Source of the DNA: Trichobilharzia regenti
Lineage: Eukaryota; Platyhelminthes; Trematoda; Strigeidida; Schistosomatidae
NCBI GenBank assembly: GCA_944472135.2
Contig: OX235267.1
Span: forward strand, 19,885,452 to 19,949,451
Reading direction: 5' to 3'
DNA: 64,000 bases
Shown: positions 46,345 through 58,544 of the stretch, piece by piece
Numbering within the stretch: position 1 is the stretch's first letter
Layout: each line of letters opens with the position of its first letter
Translations under genes and position numbers: made by a program
The notes under the pieces: model-generated
Seen by the model: only the letters and a program-made list of their open reading frames with translations
Told to the model about the DNA's origin: nothing
The model's database searches: none

Positions 46345-46630
46345 GTGCCCATTTATTATTAACAGCACTCTCATTCGTGACAAGCTGATGATGGTAATTT
46401 TCTAGCGATATTTCATGTCCAAACTACTTGGCTACGATTGTAAGAAGGACTACATCTCACGGTGCATGAGGCTAATACTTGATCCACTTTGGACGAGACG
46501 AATTCTTGTAAACCTAGTGTTCTTCTTTAAGGTCCTACACAAAATATCACTCTTGGACAATAAGGGCATACAATTCTCACCGGAATGCTCCTACTCCCGA
46601 AATCCTAACTCTCCCTTAGTTATATATTGC
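46345..46630 (+). pseudogene. CR1-like family A relative, RT C-terminal fragment
   Basis: CPFII-like codons start right after the LTR-like repeat, then SKLLGYDCKKDYISRC, LILDPLWTRRILVNLVFFFK and VLHKISLLDNKGIQF. This is clearly the same protein region as 6340-6490. The match fades after about 46610, so both sides are truncated. Confidence 0.75.
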
Positions 46631-48213
46631 GTATATGCAACAAGTATCTGCTTCAGCCGGGGAAATAGAGAATACATTGGCTTTTTGCGTCTGTGACCAC
46701 TTCTATGAGAATCTGGGACTAGTTTTTGCGGCATATTAGTGATATATACCCTATATGATTCCTTTTTATTATATATGTGTCACAGATACAGTTCTTTGTA
46801 AATTAGATACCACTTCTCACCCAGAGGAATCTGATTGGCCTTTCAATGTCGTCCGTAGTTGGTGTCCATTCTCTACTGTTGCCCATGTTGGATTGCAGTT
46901 CAGTTTACACATGCCAATTAACACGTTTGGCTGGCAGAAGGTGTTGTTCCCAGTTCATTTGTTAGTTGAAGGTTTTGTTGCTGGCTCATTTGGTTACTTA
47001 ACATGTAGAAATCTGGAAAACTAATGTCTTCAACGTTCATATTTACAGAATGCAACAATCTACGGGTGAATTTGGCGAGGAGAGCGCCATCAGAGTTTAT
47101 ATATGCAAGGTTTCCAAAAAACATAATCCTGGAGAATTTAGAACCTGGGTTGAAGTTGACAAAAGCTTTTTAGCTTTTCAAGAATGTAAATATGCCATCA
47201 GTGTGTCTGTTATCAGTTAAAAAATCAGATCTAAATCAAACAAGTTTGAGCCAGATGAGATGTGTGAACTTATTGTACTTGTGTGTATTTTTGGGTATGA
47301 AAAGAAACTGGAAAGCAATCAGAAACTCCTAAAGGGTAATGTTACTAATGCCTAATATACTAGATCCAAATACATGAACTAGGACTGCCTGTAGTAAAGC
47401 CATTCGATATGTTGCAAAACGATTTACCAAGCGGATAATATATGGTGATCTGTTGAGTTTTAAAGATAAGACTTCAATCGACAGGAATAACGTTTCGGGT
47501 TGTGGTCTATGATCGGCGGTTTTTTCGAAGTTGTGGTTTCTCCGTGACTATGAATACAGATGTCCATGGTTTTAAAAAACCCTAAATAAATTTTTCTTCG
47601 AACCAGTGGTCTTCTTTTTCTTGGCGAAACATCTGTTGATATTATTAGACGACTAAGTAGTAAAGTAGAATGGTCTGTGAATGAGAATCGTAGTCGTTGT
47701 GTTTTGGATTAAATTCTCGCATCTAACTGTTATAACTCTGTGGACACAGCTTTTTCCTCATGGTACATTATGATATCTAGAAGTCATAAGCACACTGTCT
47801 TCGGCAGAGTTATTTTTACTTTTTAAGAGACTGCAAGTAGTGATCCATTTTAGGTGACCCAATAAATGCCTGCGGAAGCTTTCGTGGAGACGATATTTTT
47901 ACTAAGAAAGTTCTCAGGGTTTCAGCTTTTATTTTATAATTCAAAAATAACGTTAAGTTGTTCATTAAGGTAGTAGATTACCTTCAGTGGAAACCATTTT
48001 AAGGTACCTACGTAGCTTTATGTAGTGCGTCATAAAAGTAAGCAGCGTAGGCTAACTGTGTTTAAATATATTGGAAGTTGTCTAGCTGGTCAAGGCGTAG
48101 TTCTTACATACTAGTTAGTCTTATAAATAATGAATATACCGTACAAGCGTTTACTTTGATTTGCATGCCTAGCTCATAAGCTTTATGCCTGCACGTGGTA
48201 TGCATCTAGGCCT
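46631..48213. other. No gene recognised
   Basis: Opposed open frames near 46918-47210 look protein-like on both strands (minus: SDGALLAKFTRRLLHSVN; plus: VYICKVSKKHNPGEFRTW after a possible splice site at 47048). Neither is recognised. The rest shows nothing. Confidence 0.3.
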
Positions 48214-48631
48214 GATAATCTGTGTGATGAGTCCTGTAAAACACGCTACTATCATGATTAAAGTAAGAAGAACAAAATTTAGAGGCTGACGATATAGACG
48301 TTCGCGAACAGTACTGGGTATATTAACGCAAGATCTTATGCCAACAACTTCTAACGCATTTGAATCTCGCGTACCAAAGACAAAGCAAAAGACTACAATC
48401 CGTTGTCCAAATTACAATATACATTTCGGAACCAAATCGCGGATTGGAGCAGAAACTAAGCTAGCTAGCTATCGTGCACGACAGTGACACGACGAAGTAC
48501 CAAATGGCGCGATGCGTGACGGGAAGCCTTCAGCTAAATAAGTTGACTTAAACTCTAAGGGTCAGCATCCAATGTTCACTGATGATTCCTATGGTCAATA
48601 ATTTTGGAAAATTATTTACCGCTACAGATCA
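48214..48631 (-). mobile_element. Putative 3' LTR of the gypsy element
   Basis: The minus strand begins TGATCTGTAGCGG immediately after a polypurine tract. A possible far end is CACAGATTATCA at 48225-48214, giving imperfect inverted termini TGATCTG/CAGATTATCA. The far boundary is a guess; no second LTR is in the window. Confidence 0.35.
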
Positions 48632-48640
48632 CTCCCCCCT
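48632..48640 (-). other. Polypurine tract of the gypsy element
   Basis: AGGGGGGAG on the minus strand lies between the 3' untranslated region of the gypsy pol and the TG that would open the LTR. Confidence 0.6.
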
Positions 48641-49126
48641 AGTGGGGTCGTGAGGACCCTAAGACAGAACCGACCGGAAATAAAAAAACTCGATGGTTCC
48701 CTTTCGGGTGAAAAAATCCTCCAAGCCGCTTGGTGGCGTGCCTACTGGTCTGCCTGCCTATGCTAATAGGGTGTTTGTACATAGATTCCTTGATGTCGTT
48801 CGTTGGATCCCATGCTTCGTTTTTTCCTGTCCAGTGCCCATAGCACCTGAAAAAGGAAACAAGAACGCTAAGAACCATGTCAAGGAAAATGTACCAAATC
48901 AGCGTTTCTTTTAAAAAATGATGTGCATTTACCAGACAGTAAAATACTGCAAATTTTAGAACATCGGAAAAAGTATACATCTAAATTTTTCGGTGCATTT
49001 AACATGTACTGTCAAAGAAACAAATTTACTTGTTTAGTGACACCGTATACAAAAAAATTGATGCATCTGAGAAGAAAAAATAATTAGTACCACAAGCGAA
49101 TGAGTTGGGTGAGTCATTCGACTTCG

Positions 49127-49934
49127 TTATGTCAAATAAGTGTGTAGATATTCTGGGAACCTCACGGTACGTCCAGAGCGGGTTTTCTTAGGCGGCTCGA
49201 CAGAAGATTCGGTAGCTGCCGCCGTGCTAGTAACTTCACAAAGGACCAAACGATCTTTGGTTACTTGCGGATTATGGGGTACGTTGAGCACTATGCTGAC
49301 AGGATTACCTTCCAAGTAAGCCGATTTCAGACAGTCAATGCTGACGGTGTCCTCGCGGACATTTTTGTCTAAGACAAAGAATTTATCCGAACGTTTAATT
49401 ACTTTATATGGTCCGTCGTATGGGGGTTCCAGAGGTCTGCGCACAGTCACGGTGAACAAATATATGTGAAGAAGTTTTTAAACACGGGTGAACGAAAACA
49501 TCAATGGACTGTGGACGAAGGGGAGCAAGTTTAACTGGACGCATGGCGTTTGTAAGCCTACTGACGTATGAAGCGTGATCCACAGCTGGTGGGAAGCTCG
49601 AGGGAGGAACAAATTCATCAGGCAGTCGTAGTGTTGTGCCATATACTAGCTCGGCGCTAGTACAACTAGCATCGGTTTTCAGGGTGTTTCGTATCCCTAG
49701 GAGAACTAACGGAGGGGATCCAGTCCAATGGGTATTGTTTGCAGCTGACAGAACAGCTTTCAACTGTCAGTATAGACGTTCTACCATAACATTAGCTTGA
49801 GGATGGTAGGCTGTTGTTCGAAAACGCATGCAACCTATGATTTTAGTCAGGGCAAAGAATAAGCCACTTTTGAATTGCCACCCGCGATCAGTTGTTATAG
49901 AAGATGGGCATCCAAAGTTGGCGATGCATCTTTC
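49127..49934 (-). pseudogene. Ty3/gypsy retrotransposon pol, integrase core C-half and C-terminal domain
   Basis: From 49934 down, minus strand: NFGCPSSITTDRGWQF (second integrase aspartate), TTAYHPQANVMVERLY (glutamate of the DDE triad expected in the -VER- segment), a stop, then in frame 49763-49404 LLGIRNTLKTDASCTSAELVYG, LRLPDEFVPPSS; after a frameshift, 49459-49127 has PYDGPYKVIKRSDKFFVLD and SIDCLKSAYLE, the chromodomain-less C-terminus. Integrase inserts element DNA. The stop, frameshift and lost N-terminal part make it inactive. Confidence 0.88.
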
Positions 49935-50160
49935 TAACAATAATAATATATTCTCATTTTGTACATGAGGGACGCCAGTTTACAGTCATCATCAATATGA
50001 TAAATTACATATACGATTAGCAATCATACTTAATAATAATGTTTTAATAAATTACATATTTTTTCCTACCTGTGTAGGACACACCAAATGTACAGGCATG
50101 GATAAGCATTATTTAAATTTCATAAATTTGGTTTATGGGTAAATTGCATGGTTGCTGATG
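49935..50160 (-). mobile_element. SINE-like short element sharing the CR1 3' end, copy 2
   Basis: Same ends as 41191-41430: an AATAATAATA-type tail at the left and GGTTGCTGATG at 50160. Stem-loop TCCTAC/GTAGGA at 50064-50079. It sits inside the gypsy pol; TTTC precedes and follows it, a possible 4-bp target duplication. Confidence 0.6.
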
Positions 50161-50257
50161 TTTCAGCCAATTGAAGGCGCCTGGAGAAAAAGGCGAGTGG
50201 TTGCCACTCTTTGTTAACCAGCAGTTTTCGAACTGCGGCGATTGCAGTAGGAGATTG
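50161..50257 (-). pseudogene. Gypsy pol, RNase H fragment ending at the duplication junction
   Basis: The minus strand reads LLVNKEWQPLAFFSRRLQLAE, recognisable as the start of the gypsy RNase H domain. The several hundred codons that normally separate it from the integrase segment at 49934 are absent. The sequence is cut at 50257 by the start of unit 2. Confidence 0.75.
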
Positions 50258-50418
50258 CAGTCTGTAGGAGAGAGAAAATGAAAAATGTAGCTATTATATA
50301 ATTATTAATATCATACCTCTTTCTCATTCAATTTGCGTGCAGTGAAATTATTAACACATCGATCAAAACATACTGTACTACATCGAACATACAGTTCCGA
50401 TGTCTCTTTGATTTGCAT
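50258..50418 (-). pseudogene. Tim9-like gene, truncated duplicate (exon 1 only)
   Basis: Exon 1 (50418-50317) and the 55-bp intron (50316-50262) are copied, followed by just four bases of exon 2 before the sequence turns into gypsy RNase H. The second CX3C motif is lost, so no functional small Tim can be made unless splicing reaches elsewhere. Confidence 0.85.
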
Positions 50419-51229
50419 CTGAAAACAAGTAAAATCAAGAACGATTTTTTCATCAAAAAAATAATAACACATGTGAATGAGAAATAGAAAAAATTACGGT
50501 TTGCGTAGTCCAGACTACCATATGTAACAAAAATATACCAAAGTCAAATCAACGACAAATTATAGGAATGTTCGGAGTGGTATAATCATATATTGTTATT
50601 ATTCATTCCCTGCGTTCCGAGTAATAAAGTAGAACGCCAACGGCACATATCTATTCTACTCGATTCTCTGTCATCACTCCCAACTGCCTCCATGAGCTAT
50701 CCTTCCCTACATACACTCTCCAACGTCCAACCCAGGTCTCTTCGGTGTACATATAATCCACCTCCTGTTCCTTCGCGAAATTTCTTGCAGAATTGGATAA
50801 GAATATTATAACATAAACACGGATCCCTATTAATTAGATAGCAAGCCGCTACCACGTAGCTCAGGTTTTGTCTGTAGCACTAATTCTCCACGGTCTGATT
50901 GTATAATGAAAGTTGGCTAGTTAGCAATAAATTATGTAACAATATACCAGTGTAAAGTTGTTGTTTCACATATTACCAAAATAATTTAAGCGCTTTCATA
51001 AGAAATTCAGACAGCTCGTTATCAATTTATCCAACCCCATCCAAAGAGTTCGGTCTGAGGTACAGATTGTGTATATGCCTGAGTATTGTCTACTGATAAA
51101 AACGGAAACTCTAATTAACCTCATAAAAAGCTATATGAATAGAAATATTCATAAGTTACACCGTATAATTTAATAGTAGACACAAAGGAGATGAATAATC
51201 CTAAGAGTTACTCGTTAACCCTATTTATT

Positions 51230-52500
51230 TATAAAGAGCAAGAAGGGAAACAAGTCTTTCTGTGATAATCACAGGGGAATTAGCTTGACTAATATGGTAT
51301 CTAAAGTTCTAGGTTCAATAATCATGCGTAGACTAAGTGGTGCTCGGGAGGCACAAACGCGAGACACCCAGGCAGGCTTTAAACCAGGAAGAGGGTATAT
51401 TGATCATATCTTCACCCTTCGACGGATTCTGGAGCATAGACATAATTACCGGCAACCAACAGTCGTTATCTTTCTTGACCTATAGGCGGCATTCGATTCT
51501 GCCGACTGAGGGGTTCTATGGTGGTGTTCGGCTCTAAAGGGAATCCCGAGAAAATACATCCCATTGATCAAGGCACTCTACTTGAACTTATGCAGCCAGG
51601 TGAGAGCTTGAAGTGAGTTTTTCATCTGAAGTAGTGACAACTAGTGGTGTCCGTCAGGGATGCCCACTATCACCATTTCTGTTCACTTCCATCATAGATG
51701 TACTAATGGATTTAAACCTCACTGCTGACTTTAGCGACTCAGGGATTGACTTGTTACCCTCAGAGAATAATCTCGTTGACTTAGAATATGCAGATGATAT
51801 AGTCCTCCTGGGTGAAGATGCTGACAAAAGCCAGAGTCTTCTGAGCTCCTTGAGTTGCAGTCGGCTAATGTTTGGCATGCGATTCGCTCCCACCAAATGC
51901 AAGATGATGTTACAGAACTGGACTACACTGACTCTTAGCTAAGAAATCAGGAGAGAAGGGGTGGAGTGTGTTGACCACTTCACTCATTTGGGAAATCGCA
52001 TCAGCCAGTCCCAAAGGATTGATCACTGACGAAATCTCAGCACGGATACAGAGGGCTAGTTTCGCATATGCCAGTTTAAGCCGTCTGTGGCGTAGACGTG
52101 ATATCTGACTATCGACCAAAGGACGCGTGTACTGCTCATCAGTCTACTCCATCGTCGTTTATGGCTGTGAGACCTTGCCATTGAGAGTGGAAGACATGAA
52201 AAAACTAGCTGTCTTTCACCACAGGTGTCTGCGTTCTATCTTCCTTGTGAAGTGGTTTAATAGGGCGGGGCATATTGAGGTTAGGCATCGAGTGCTACGT
52301 AAGGAGGGGAAATCAGTTGACGGATATTGTTCTTCGTTATTACTATTCCTCTGTCTCATATCCCTGTCTTTTGTCCTTATTATGCATTTCTTCTACTTTC
52401 TTCTCTTGCTTTGTGTGCTACATGGAGTGTGGCGACTTGAACTGCTGCACATCGGTGCAAAGTTCTATGTCGAAAACATACAGATAAAGAGCAATCATAT
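51230..52500 (+). pseudogene. SR2/RTE-like reverse transcriptase, unit 2 copy
   Basis: Copy of 35740-37010 with the same stops, frameshifts and YADD box (51783-51794). No additional change was noticed. Confidence 0.88.
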
Positions 52501-52672
52501 ATTATTAAAAACAAGAGAAGTAGTTCAACAGAGAGGCTCTTTTCGGTGAATTCATTTTCCTCTTTGCCTAAACAATCGCATTTATACGCAATTTTTCATG
52601 AAAGTGGGCATTAACAAAAGAGGTGAGTTGCTACGAACATAGCTGTTAATACTATACAGTGCATAAAAGGAG

Positions 52673-53332
52673 TTGAAAAAGTGTATAACTCGTAGACATA
52701 ACCCTATTATGTCTCTTGCAACTCACGTCCAACGCAACTGCAGCCCTGATGCTGCGAAAAAACAATTACACTTTTCGAAGGAAATCTTCATGCGAAAAAG
52801 CTCTCCACGGAGATTTATTGACAAGAAAATCAAACCGAAAATTCAAAGACAAGGGACGCCATCTGTGGCAAAAACACTTCACATGAACCTCGACTTTAAA
52901 TGTGACTTCCTCAGTGATGTTCCTAAGGGGAAAATTTCGGCTTCTTCAAGAACTTCCTACTTAGCAACTCTAACAGTGGTATTCTGCAGTCAGCTACTGG
53001 TCTGCATCAACAAGACCTCGGATCCGACCACCTTTATGTGTGTCAAACAGTTTACCTGTGCTGTGGAGCCAGGTAAGCTGGTTGTTCGCTGCGTGTCCTG
53101 TCTAAAAGGGTTTAGGAATACTATTACGCGTGGTTGCAGAAAGGTAGTAGTAAGTGCAACAAAAGAACACTTTGTCAACAATGATCATCCTATCTCAACA
53201 AACGCTTCCTCCAAAGTGAAAAATAACCTGCCAAAGGCAATACGCCTTCGTCCTCTTTGTATTACTAAAGCTTCAGCCATTCGCACAGAACATGAGCTAA
53301 GTAGGGTATGGTTGAGTTTTTGTACTTGCTAG
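52673..53332 (+). pseudogene. Penelope-like C-terminal region, unit 2 copy
   Basis: Identical 219-codon frame to 37183-37842, with the same doubtful GIY-YIG assignment. Confidence 0.5.
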
Positions 53333-54550
53333 TGCGAGCATATAGTTTCCTATATAGGCTTCTTGTTTTCCCTAGAGAGATACATGGGGAGAGTTGTGAA
53401 TGTAGAGGGTGTTGTGAGTCAGATAAAATGGATTTCGCCCATTTTTCACATGAGTCCATATGCCTCTCCACCAGAATATTAACTAGCTGGCTAAGTGGTA
53501 AGCTGCTTACCCTGCTGACAACCTTTAACACCCTGCGTAATAAGGTATAGTCTTTCTTCAATAGCCCAGGAAAGACTAAGGGGGAACAATAGAGAATAAT
53601 AGGCAGAATACGGGAGTTAACAAATTGTAGGAGTAAGGGTTGGGTTACACCAGAATGCCTTAACTTCTTGATGTAGAAGGTAAGACGGTATATTTTCTTG
53701 GAAATCGTCAAGATATGAGACGACCAGGAAAGATCAGAAGATAGAGTGACGCCTAGGTATTTAATTTCCGACTTGGTTTCTATTTCACTGCCATCTATGT
53801 TGCGCACCTCGTGAGTGCTAACCAGTTTGTTTAGGTTAGATTTATGCCTGTAGGTGAAATTGACTGTTTGACATTAAGAGGGATTTAAGGTAAGACCGTT
53901 TTCCTTGAACCACCGGCTGGTTTCTGATTAAAAGCCATTTAGTTAAGAGCAGTCACTTTGACATTTGACAGGCAAAAATACAGTCAGGTTGTCAGCATTT
54001 TTGACTAAATCAATGTCATTTGAAGATGGTAAGTCATGTAAAAAAAAAGAAAAGTGGGGAGAATACAGCACTTTGTGGGACACCAGCTTCAGTGAGTACA
54101 GCAGAGGAGGATTTACCTTTGTTTACAGCGTACTGCATTCTGTTAGGGAATGCAACCAGTTAGTGACCCAGGACTCAGTTTGTGTCATAGAGAGCTTATT
54201 TAGCAATAGACATCTAGGTACAGAGTTGAAAGCGGAAATTAAGTCGAGAAACGTGCAGCGAAAGTATCTAATGATGAGACGATACTGTTGTGTAAGACGG
54301 CTGTAGCGTCTAAAGTGCTCCTACCCTGTCTAAAGGCAAATTGTTTGGGGTCTTCAAAACTTTTAAGGGAGGGTCCAAATTAAGAAGTAGTAGTTTTTCC
54401 ATAAGCTTTAGAAACGGGAAAGTGATGGTAATGGGTTTGAACTTTACGCTCTTGCTATTGTCAGGTTAAGGGAAAGGGACTATTTTAATGTCTTTCCATG
54501 CAACAGGTATAACGTTTTTGGAGAGAGAAGCATTTAGGATTTAGCACAAT
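53265..54550 (-). pseudogene. CR1-like family C reverse transcriptase, unit 2 copy
   Basis: Copy of 37775-39060, including the NADN replacement of the catalytic box. Confidence 0.85.
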
Positions 54551-56682
54551 TACATGCATAAGTGTATTCAATTGACAAGGTTAAACATAACCACAAATAA
54601 CGTCAGAAACAGGTCATATATATAGTTTTATTGCGTGTAAAGCATAAACTTTTCTGCACATCCACAAGAGTGAACGTCCTTCACATTAACGTCCAAAATA
54701 AATAAATAAAATAATAAATTAAACTAGTAGCTAAACTGCTCTTTACAGAAAAATGAATTCCCCAGGGACACTATAGTGACATAGTTTACAGTAGGTCACT
54801 GAAGAAGTCCAGGAATGCAGCATAAATAAGTACTGCTGACTAAGCCTTTCTTCTCGGGCTTATGAATGGAACTTACCGGAGCTCGAGCTACAGCCTTGTG
54901 ATCTATACTGAAGATCCAGCAAGTATAGTACTGACCAAATGTTTTAAGAGATGATAAAACGCATCTACACTGTTAAGAAAATTACGCGTGAAATTTCAAT
55001 TGGTCGCTATACATCTTAAGACATATCTGATTCCCAATCTCACCATATTTAACTATCTGTGGGGTCTCCAGTTATCTGGAGGTGATTCAGGTGTATTGTG
55101 GAGAATTTCGAAGCATTCTACGCTGATTTGTACACTAATTTATCAACTATTGCATAGTTTTTAATTAGGAGTGGCATCAGTATCTTATCGCACATCTCGA
55201 CAAAATAAAGTGGCAACCATAGATGCCATACCTTACCTTATTGAGATAATCACTCATTTCATCATCCATCTTTGTAGATTATTACGTAACGAGGAGAACG
55301 AATCAAAGTAACTGCTTAGCCTAAGGGCCTCAGGAGCACATGTTGTAGCGTATATGTTAGCGTTGGCACGTAATGTTAAATATTCACTGCTCCAATCACT
55401 CAATAGCAATCTAGGGAATATTTAACAGCTTGATTTTCAGTGTCGCCAAGGAGAATAAGGTTGTCCTAATAATGACAACAAAAGGGATTTAAGGATGGAG
55501 GAGGATAAAAAGTAGGTGTAAGTTGGCAAACACAAATAAATAAGAGGGTAGGACATGAAAGGTTGTATTGCCCATATCAAATTCTTTTCATCAAAATGAT
55601 TCTTCAGGCAGAGCAGATCAGGCACTCCACTACAGTTAATGGTGCTGAAATTAATGACAGGTTTATAACACATGGCATTTCTTGGTTCTCAGTCATGAAG
55701 TCAGTAGATTTTATGTGTCTAATTTGCCTGACTTTTGTTGATGAATTTAAGCAGCCATGTGCCTTAGTTACGGTGTATTCTTGGAAATATTTGTATGCTT
55801 AACTCGTTCTGTGCACTAAACTCCTAAAGGCTAGTATCTACCATAACATTTAGGTGAACTCGGTATTTTCCAGGATCCTTTAAGAACAACGGCTAATTCA
55901 GGGTCGCATTGAAATGTTTGAAACTGTTTGAAAAAGTGCAGCGCCTCATTTCATTTTTCCGTTTAACCTTGTCCTTTCATGAGGGTTGTAATGTTTTCGC
56001 TGTTGTTAGCCCTTAAATTCATATGGGAGACAGTTCGCCAGACGCAATCACTGGTTATGTCAGTAGAGATGATGGCCCTGTTACAATATTCGCAGAGTTT
56101 TTGTGAGTCCAATGGACGACTTTACAGGTCATTTAAAGATGTGCTGGAGATTTCTGCATCGTACTTGAGAACGCCCCCAGAAAATTGCGTCACAAGCTAG
56201 CGATTTCCCTTCATCGGGTTTCTGTATTTAGGTTTCTGTGATCTATTTGTTTTCATTTGATGTCTTCCCCAGGCAGTGGTTCCAACTAAAGCCAGGGTGA
56301 TTACGTCATTTAGCCGTTTCCTAGCCACTGGATTACTGAAGACTTATACTCACTAATTGATATTTTTTCTTCCAAAAGTTAACCTAATTTTATTGGACAC
56401 TGGGTAAGGTAAGGTAATGAGTCTAACCCTTCATTCGGTGCAGACTTAATTCCGCCAATCGATTTTGCATTGTAAAGTTATATAAAGTCTAGGAGTGCAC
56501 CCAAAGAGGCCTTTGAAGTTTTCTTAAAACGATACACGGCATCTCCAATCACTGCTGCTGAATACATACCTTTCGGTTACAAATGTGCTGTGATTGGCTT
56601 ATTTTAGGAACCGACTTTCCTGATGGAATAGTTATCAGGATTACCAACAGTTGGCGTGTATGAATAAAGTGGAGAGTAATAA
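54551..56682. other. No gene recognised (unit 2 copy of 39061-41192)
   Basis: Same unassigned sequence as in unit 1; one base difference noticed at 55300. Confidence 0.3.
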
Positions 56683-56693
56683 GTGTTTTGCTT
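56683..56693. other. Deletion junction with 11-bp filler
   Basis: GTGTTTTGCTT replaces the 1,556 bp present at 41193-42748 of unit 1. The flanks match unit 1 up to 56682 and from 56694. Confidence 0.85.
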
Positions 56694-56790
56694 GCATTTC
56701 GTAAGTATGTGAACCGCAGAAGCTTAGTCAAATGCATGGAGGAGCATTCATCATTCAACAATGCCCAATAGGGAAACGGCACCCCACAGA
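56694..56790 (-). pseudogene. CR1-like family B remnant truncated by deletion
   Basis: Only the codons around WALLNDECSSMHLTKLLRF are left; the remaining C-terminal tail and 3' UTR seen in unit 1 are missing. Confidence 0.7.
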
Positions 56791-57125
56791 TTATAAAAGG
56801 AGCACTGTTTCTGATAGGTCATCCGCCTTGTCCTTCTGTACCATTCATTCGATAACAGCCTACTGAGTGGCCATAGCACTTATAGTTTGTCTTGTGAGTT
56901 ATAGACTCTCTAGATCGGTATCTCTCTAGAAATGACTTCAGTAAGTGAGTCTGTTCGATTAACCATTCTTTCGGAGCTGTAACTAGCATTTTCACCGGGT
57001 GTATTCCTTTCCAGTTTTTGTGACACTGCTGGTGATTTCTTTTGTCGTCATAACACGCAAACATTTGGGTGTTTCACTGCACCGAATAAAACTACATCCA
57101 CGAAATTGGCATTTTAGTGTTGCAC

Positions 57126-57505
57126 GTCACGAATCATGGAGAAAGTAATCAAGGAACAAATGTCAGACTACTTTCTAAAACGTAAACTCACCAACCAGTC
57201 ACAATGTGGATTCCTCAGAAAAATTCATGCACTACCTGCAATGTAGACTCTTTCAACGAAGTCGCCTATAGAAAACATATGAGAGAACCAGTAATTATCC
57301 TATATTTTAATATAAGGAAGGTTTTAAAGGGAGGTCCACATTGTCTGCGAGTCAGCAGGTTATGCTCACTAATGTTTCTCAACCTCCTCCAGATATGGAT
57401 GGAATCATTCCTCTGTGGTGGAAATCAGACAACTAGCTTTCTAGCTTACTTAGAAAGAAATCAGCCAGTAAGTAAGCTAGGAAATGGACCTCTGAACAAC
57501 CCTAT
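57126..57505 (+). pseudogene. CR1-like RT fragment, unit 2 copy
   Basis: Copy of 43181-43560. Confidence 0.75.
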
Positions 57506-57975
57506 CAGTAAGCTCTCATTTTATTGCCGATATGTGGATGATACCTTCATTCTCTGTGATAATGGTTCTGATAGCAGCACACCTATTGTTCTCTACACGG
57601 CCGATGGTGCTGCCTCCACTGAAAGGTGAAGTACCTAGACTAGCCACTTCAAATTGTATCTACCGATTCAACTGCGCTTGTGGGGAGGTTTATATTGGCC
57701 GTTGATCTAGGAACTTGGTTATTCGTGCTCGAGAACATATCCCAGCATGGCTAAGTAAAGGGTAGTTAAAACCATTAACAGTTCAATATTGAACCATATG
57801 GTACAAACCGGCCACAAAGCCAGCCTTGGAGAATCCTTCTGTATAATCTACCGGGTACTTAATTGCTAAAATCATCAAAGCACCGCATGCTCCAAACAGC
57901 ACGGGCTATTGCGATTCGCCTTAATCAATCAGTGCTCGATGTTCAAAAGAAGCAAGTACAGCCCCTAATACCGCC
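57506..57975 (+). pseudogene. Penelope-like RT/GIY-YIG fragment, unit 2 copy
   Basis: Copy of 43561-44030 with the YVDD box and the GIY-YIG block GEVYIG followed by the same stop. Confidence 0.78.
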
Positions 57976-58177
57976 CTGACCGGCTTTCAGTAGAAACTAT
58001 ATACTCATGAATTTGTAATATTATCTTTCCTAATTTTTCTGACATTCAGCCTTTTTATGTTGAAGCTATTGAGCTGTGATCTATCAATATTACTGATTCA
58101 ATGCTATTTAAACATTGATGTTGTTCATAACACCAATTCATTCATTCACTATAATGTATATATAAGTGTAGAGCCTG

Positions 58178-58531
58178 ATGATGTTATCGAAAATAGTACT
58201 CTTTGTTCAGTATCCACTCTTCTACAGGCTTCATAACGACATAATGTATACCCCTGCTGATTGTACTTGGTTTTCAGAAGACACTGGACATAACCTTAGA
58301 CACAATCAAGGTACAGTGGCTATAGAGCAATGCAAACGAGCCACCAGGAGAAAGTTTCGATTGATTCGATATGCTTGGATAAGGAACAAACTAACAATGG
58401 AAATGCAGCTAGCAAGTACATTGGCCTCATTTGAAAATGCACTCACTGACACATTAAAAGAATTTATAAGCGATACTATCACCAATTCCCATGTGAGAGC
58501 TTCAGAAATCGTAGGCTTATTTAACTTTTGA
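58178..58531 (+). pseudogene. CR1-like family D RT C-terminal fragment, unit 2 copy
   Basis: Copy of 44233-44586. Confidence 0.6.
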
Positions 58532-58544
58532 GCCTAAAGATAAC

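Larger units (their letters stand above)
34768..50257. repeat. Tandem duplication unit 1 (15,490 bp)
   Basis: Matches 50258 onwards at offset 15490 up to 41192/56682, and at offset 13945 from 42749/56694 to the window end. The first bases CAGTCTGTAGGAGAG are shared at both unit starts; bases immediately outside differ. It holds retroelement remnants and exon 1 of the Tim9-like gene. Confidence 0.95.

Noticed and set aside
48225..48252. GTGATGAGTCC...AAAACACGC resembling a hammerhead core
   Set aside because: The core C and the GAAA box are not both present and no stem II closes; similarity is superficial.
48639..48980. 113-codon minus frame between gypsy pol and the polypurine tract as an env-like gene
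   Set aside because: No signal peptide, glycoprotein motif or transmembrane pattern that can be trusted; it is more likely 3' untranslated sequence of the element.
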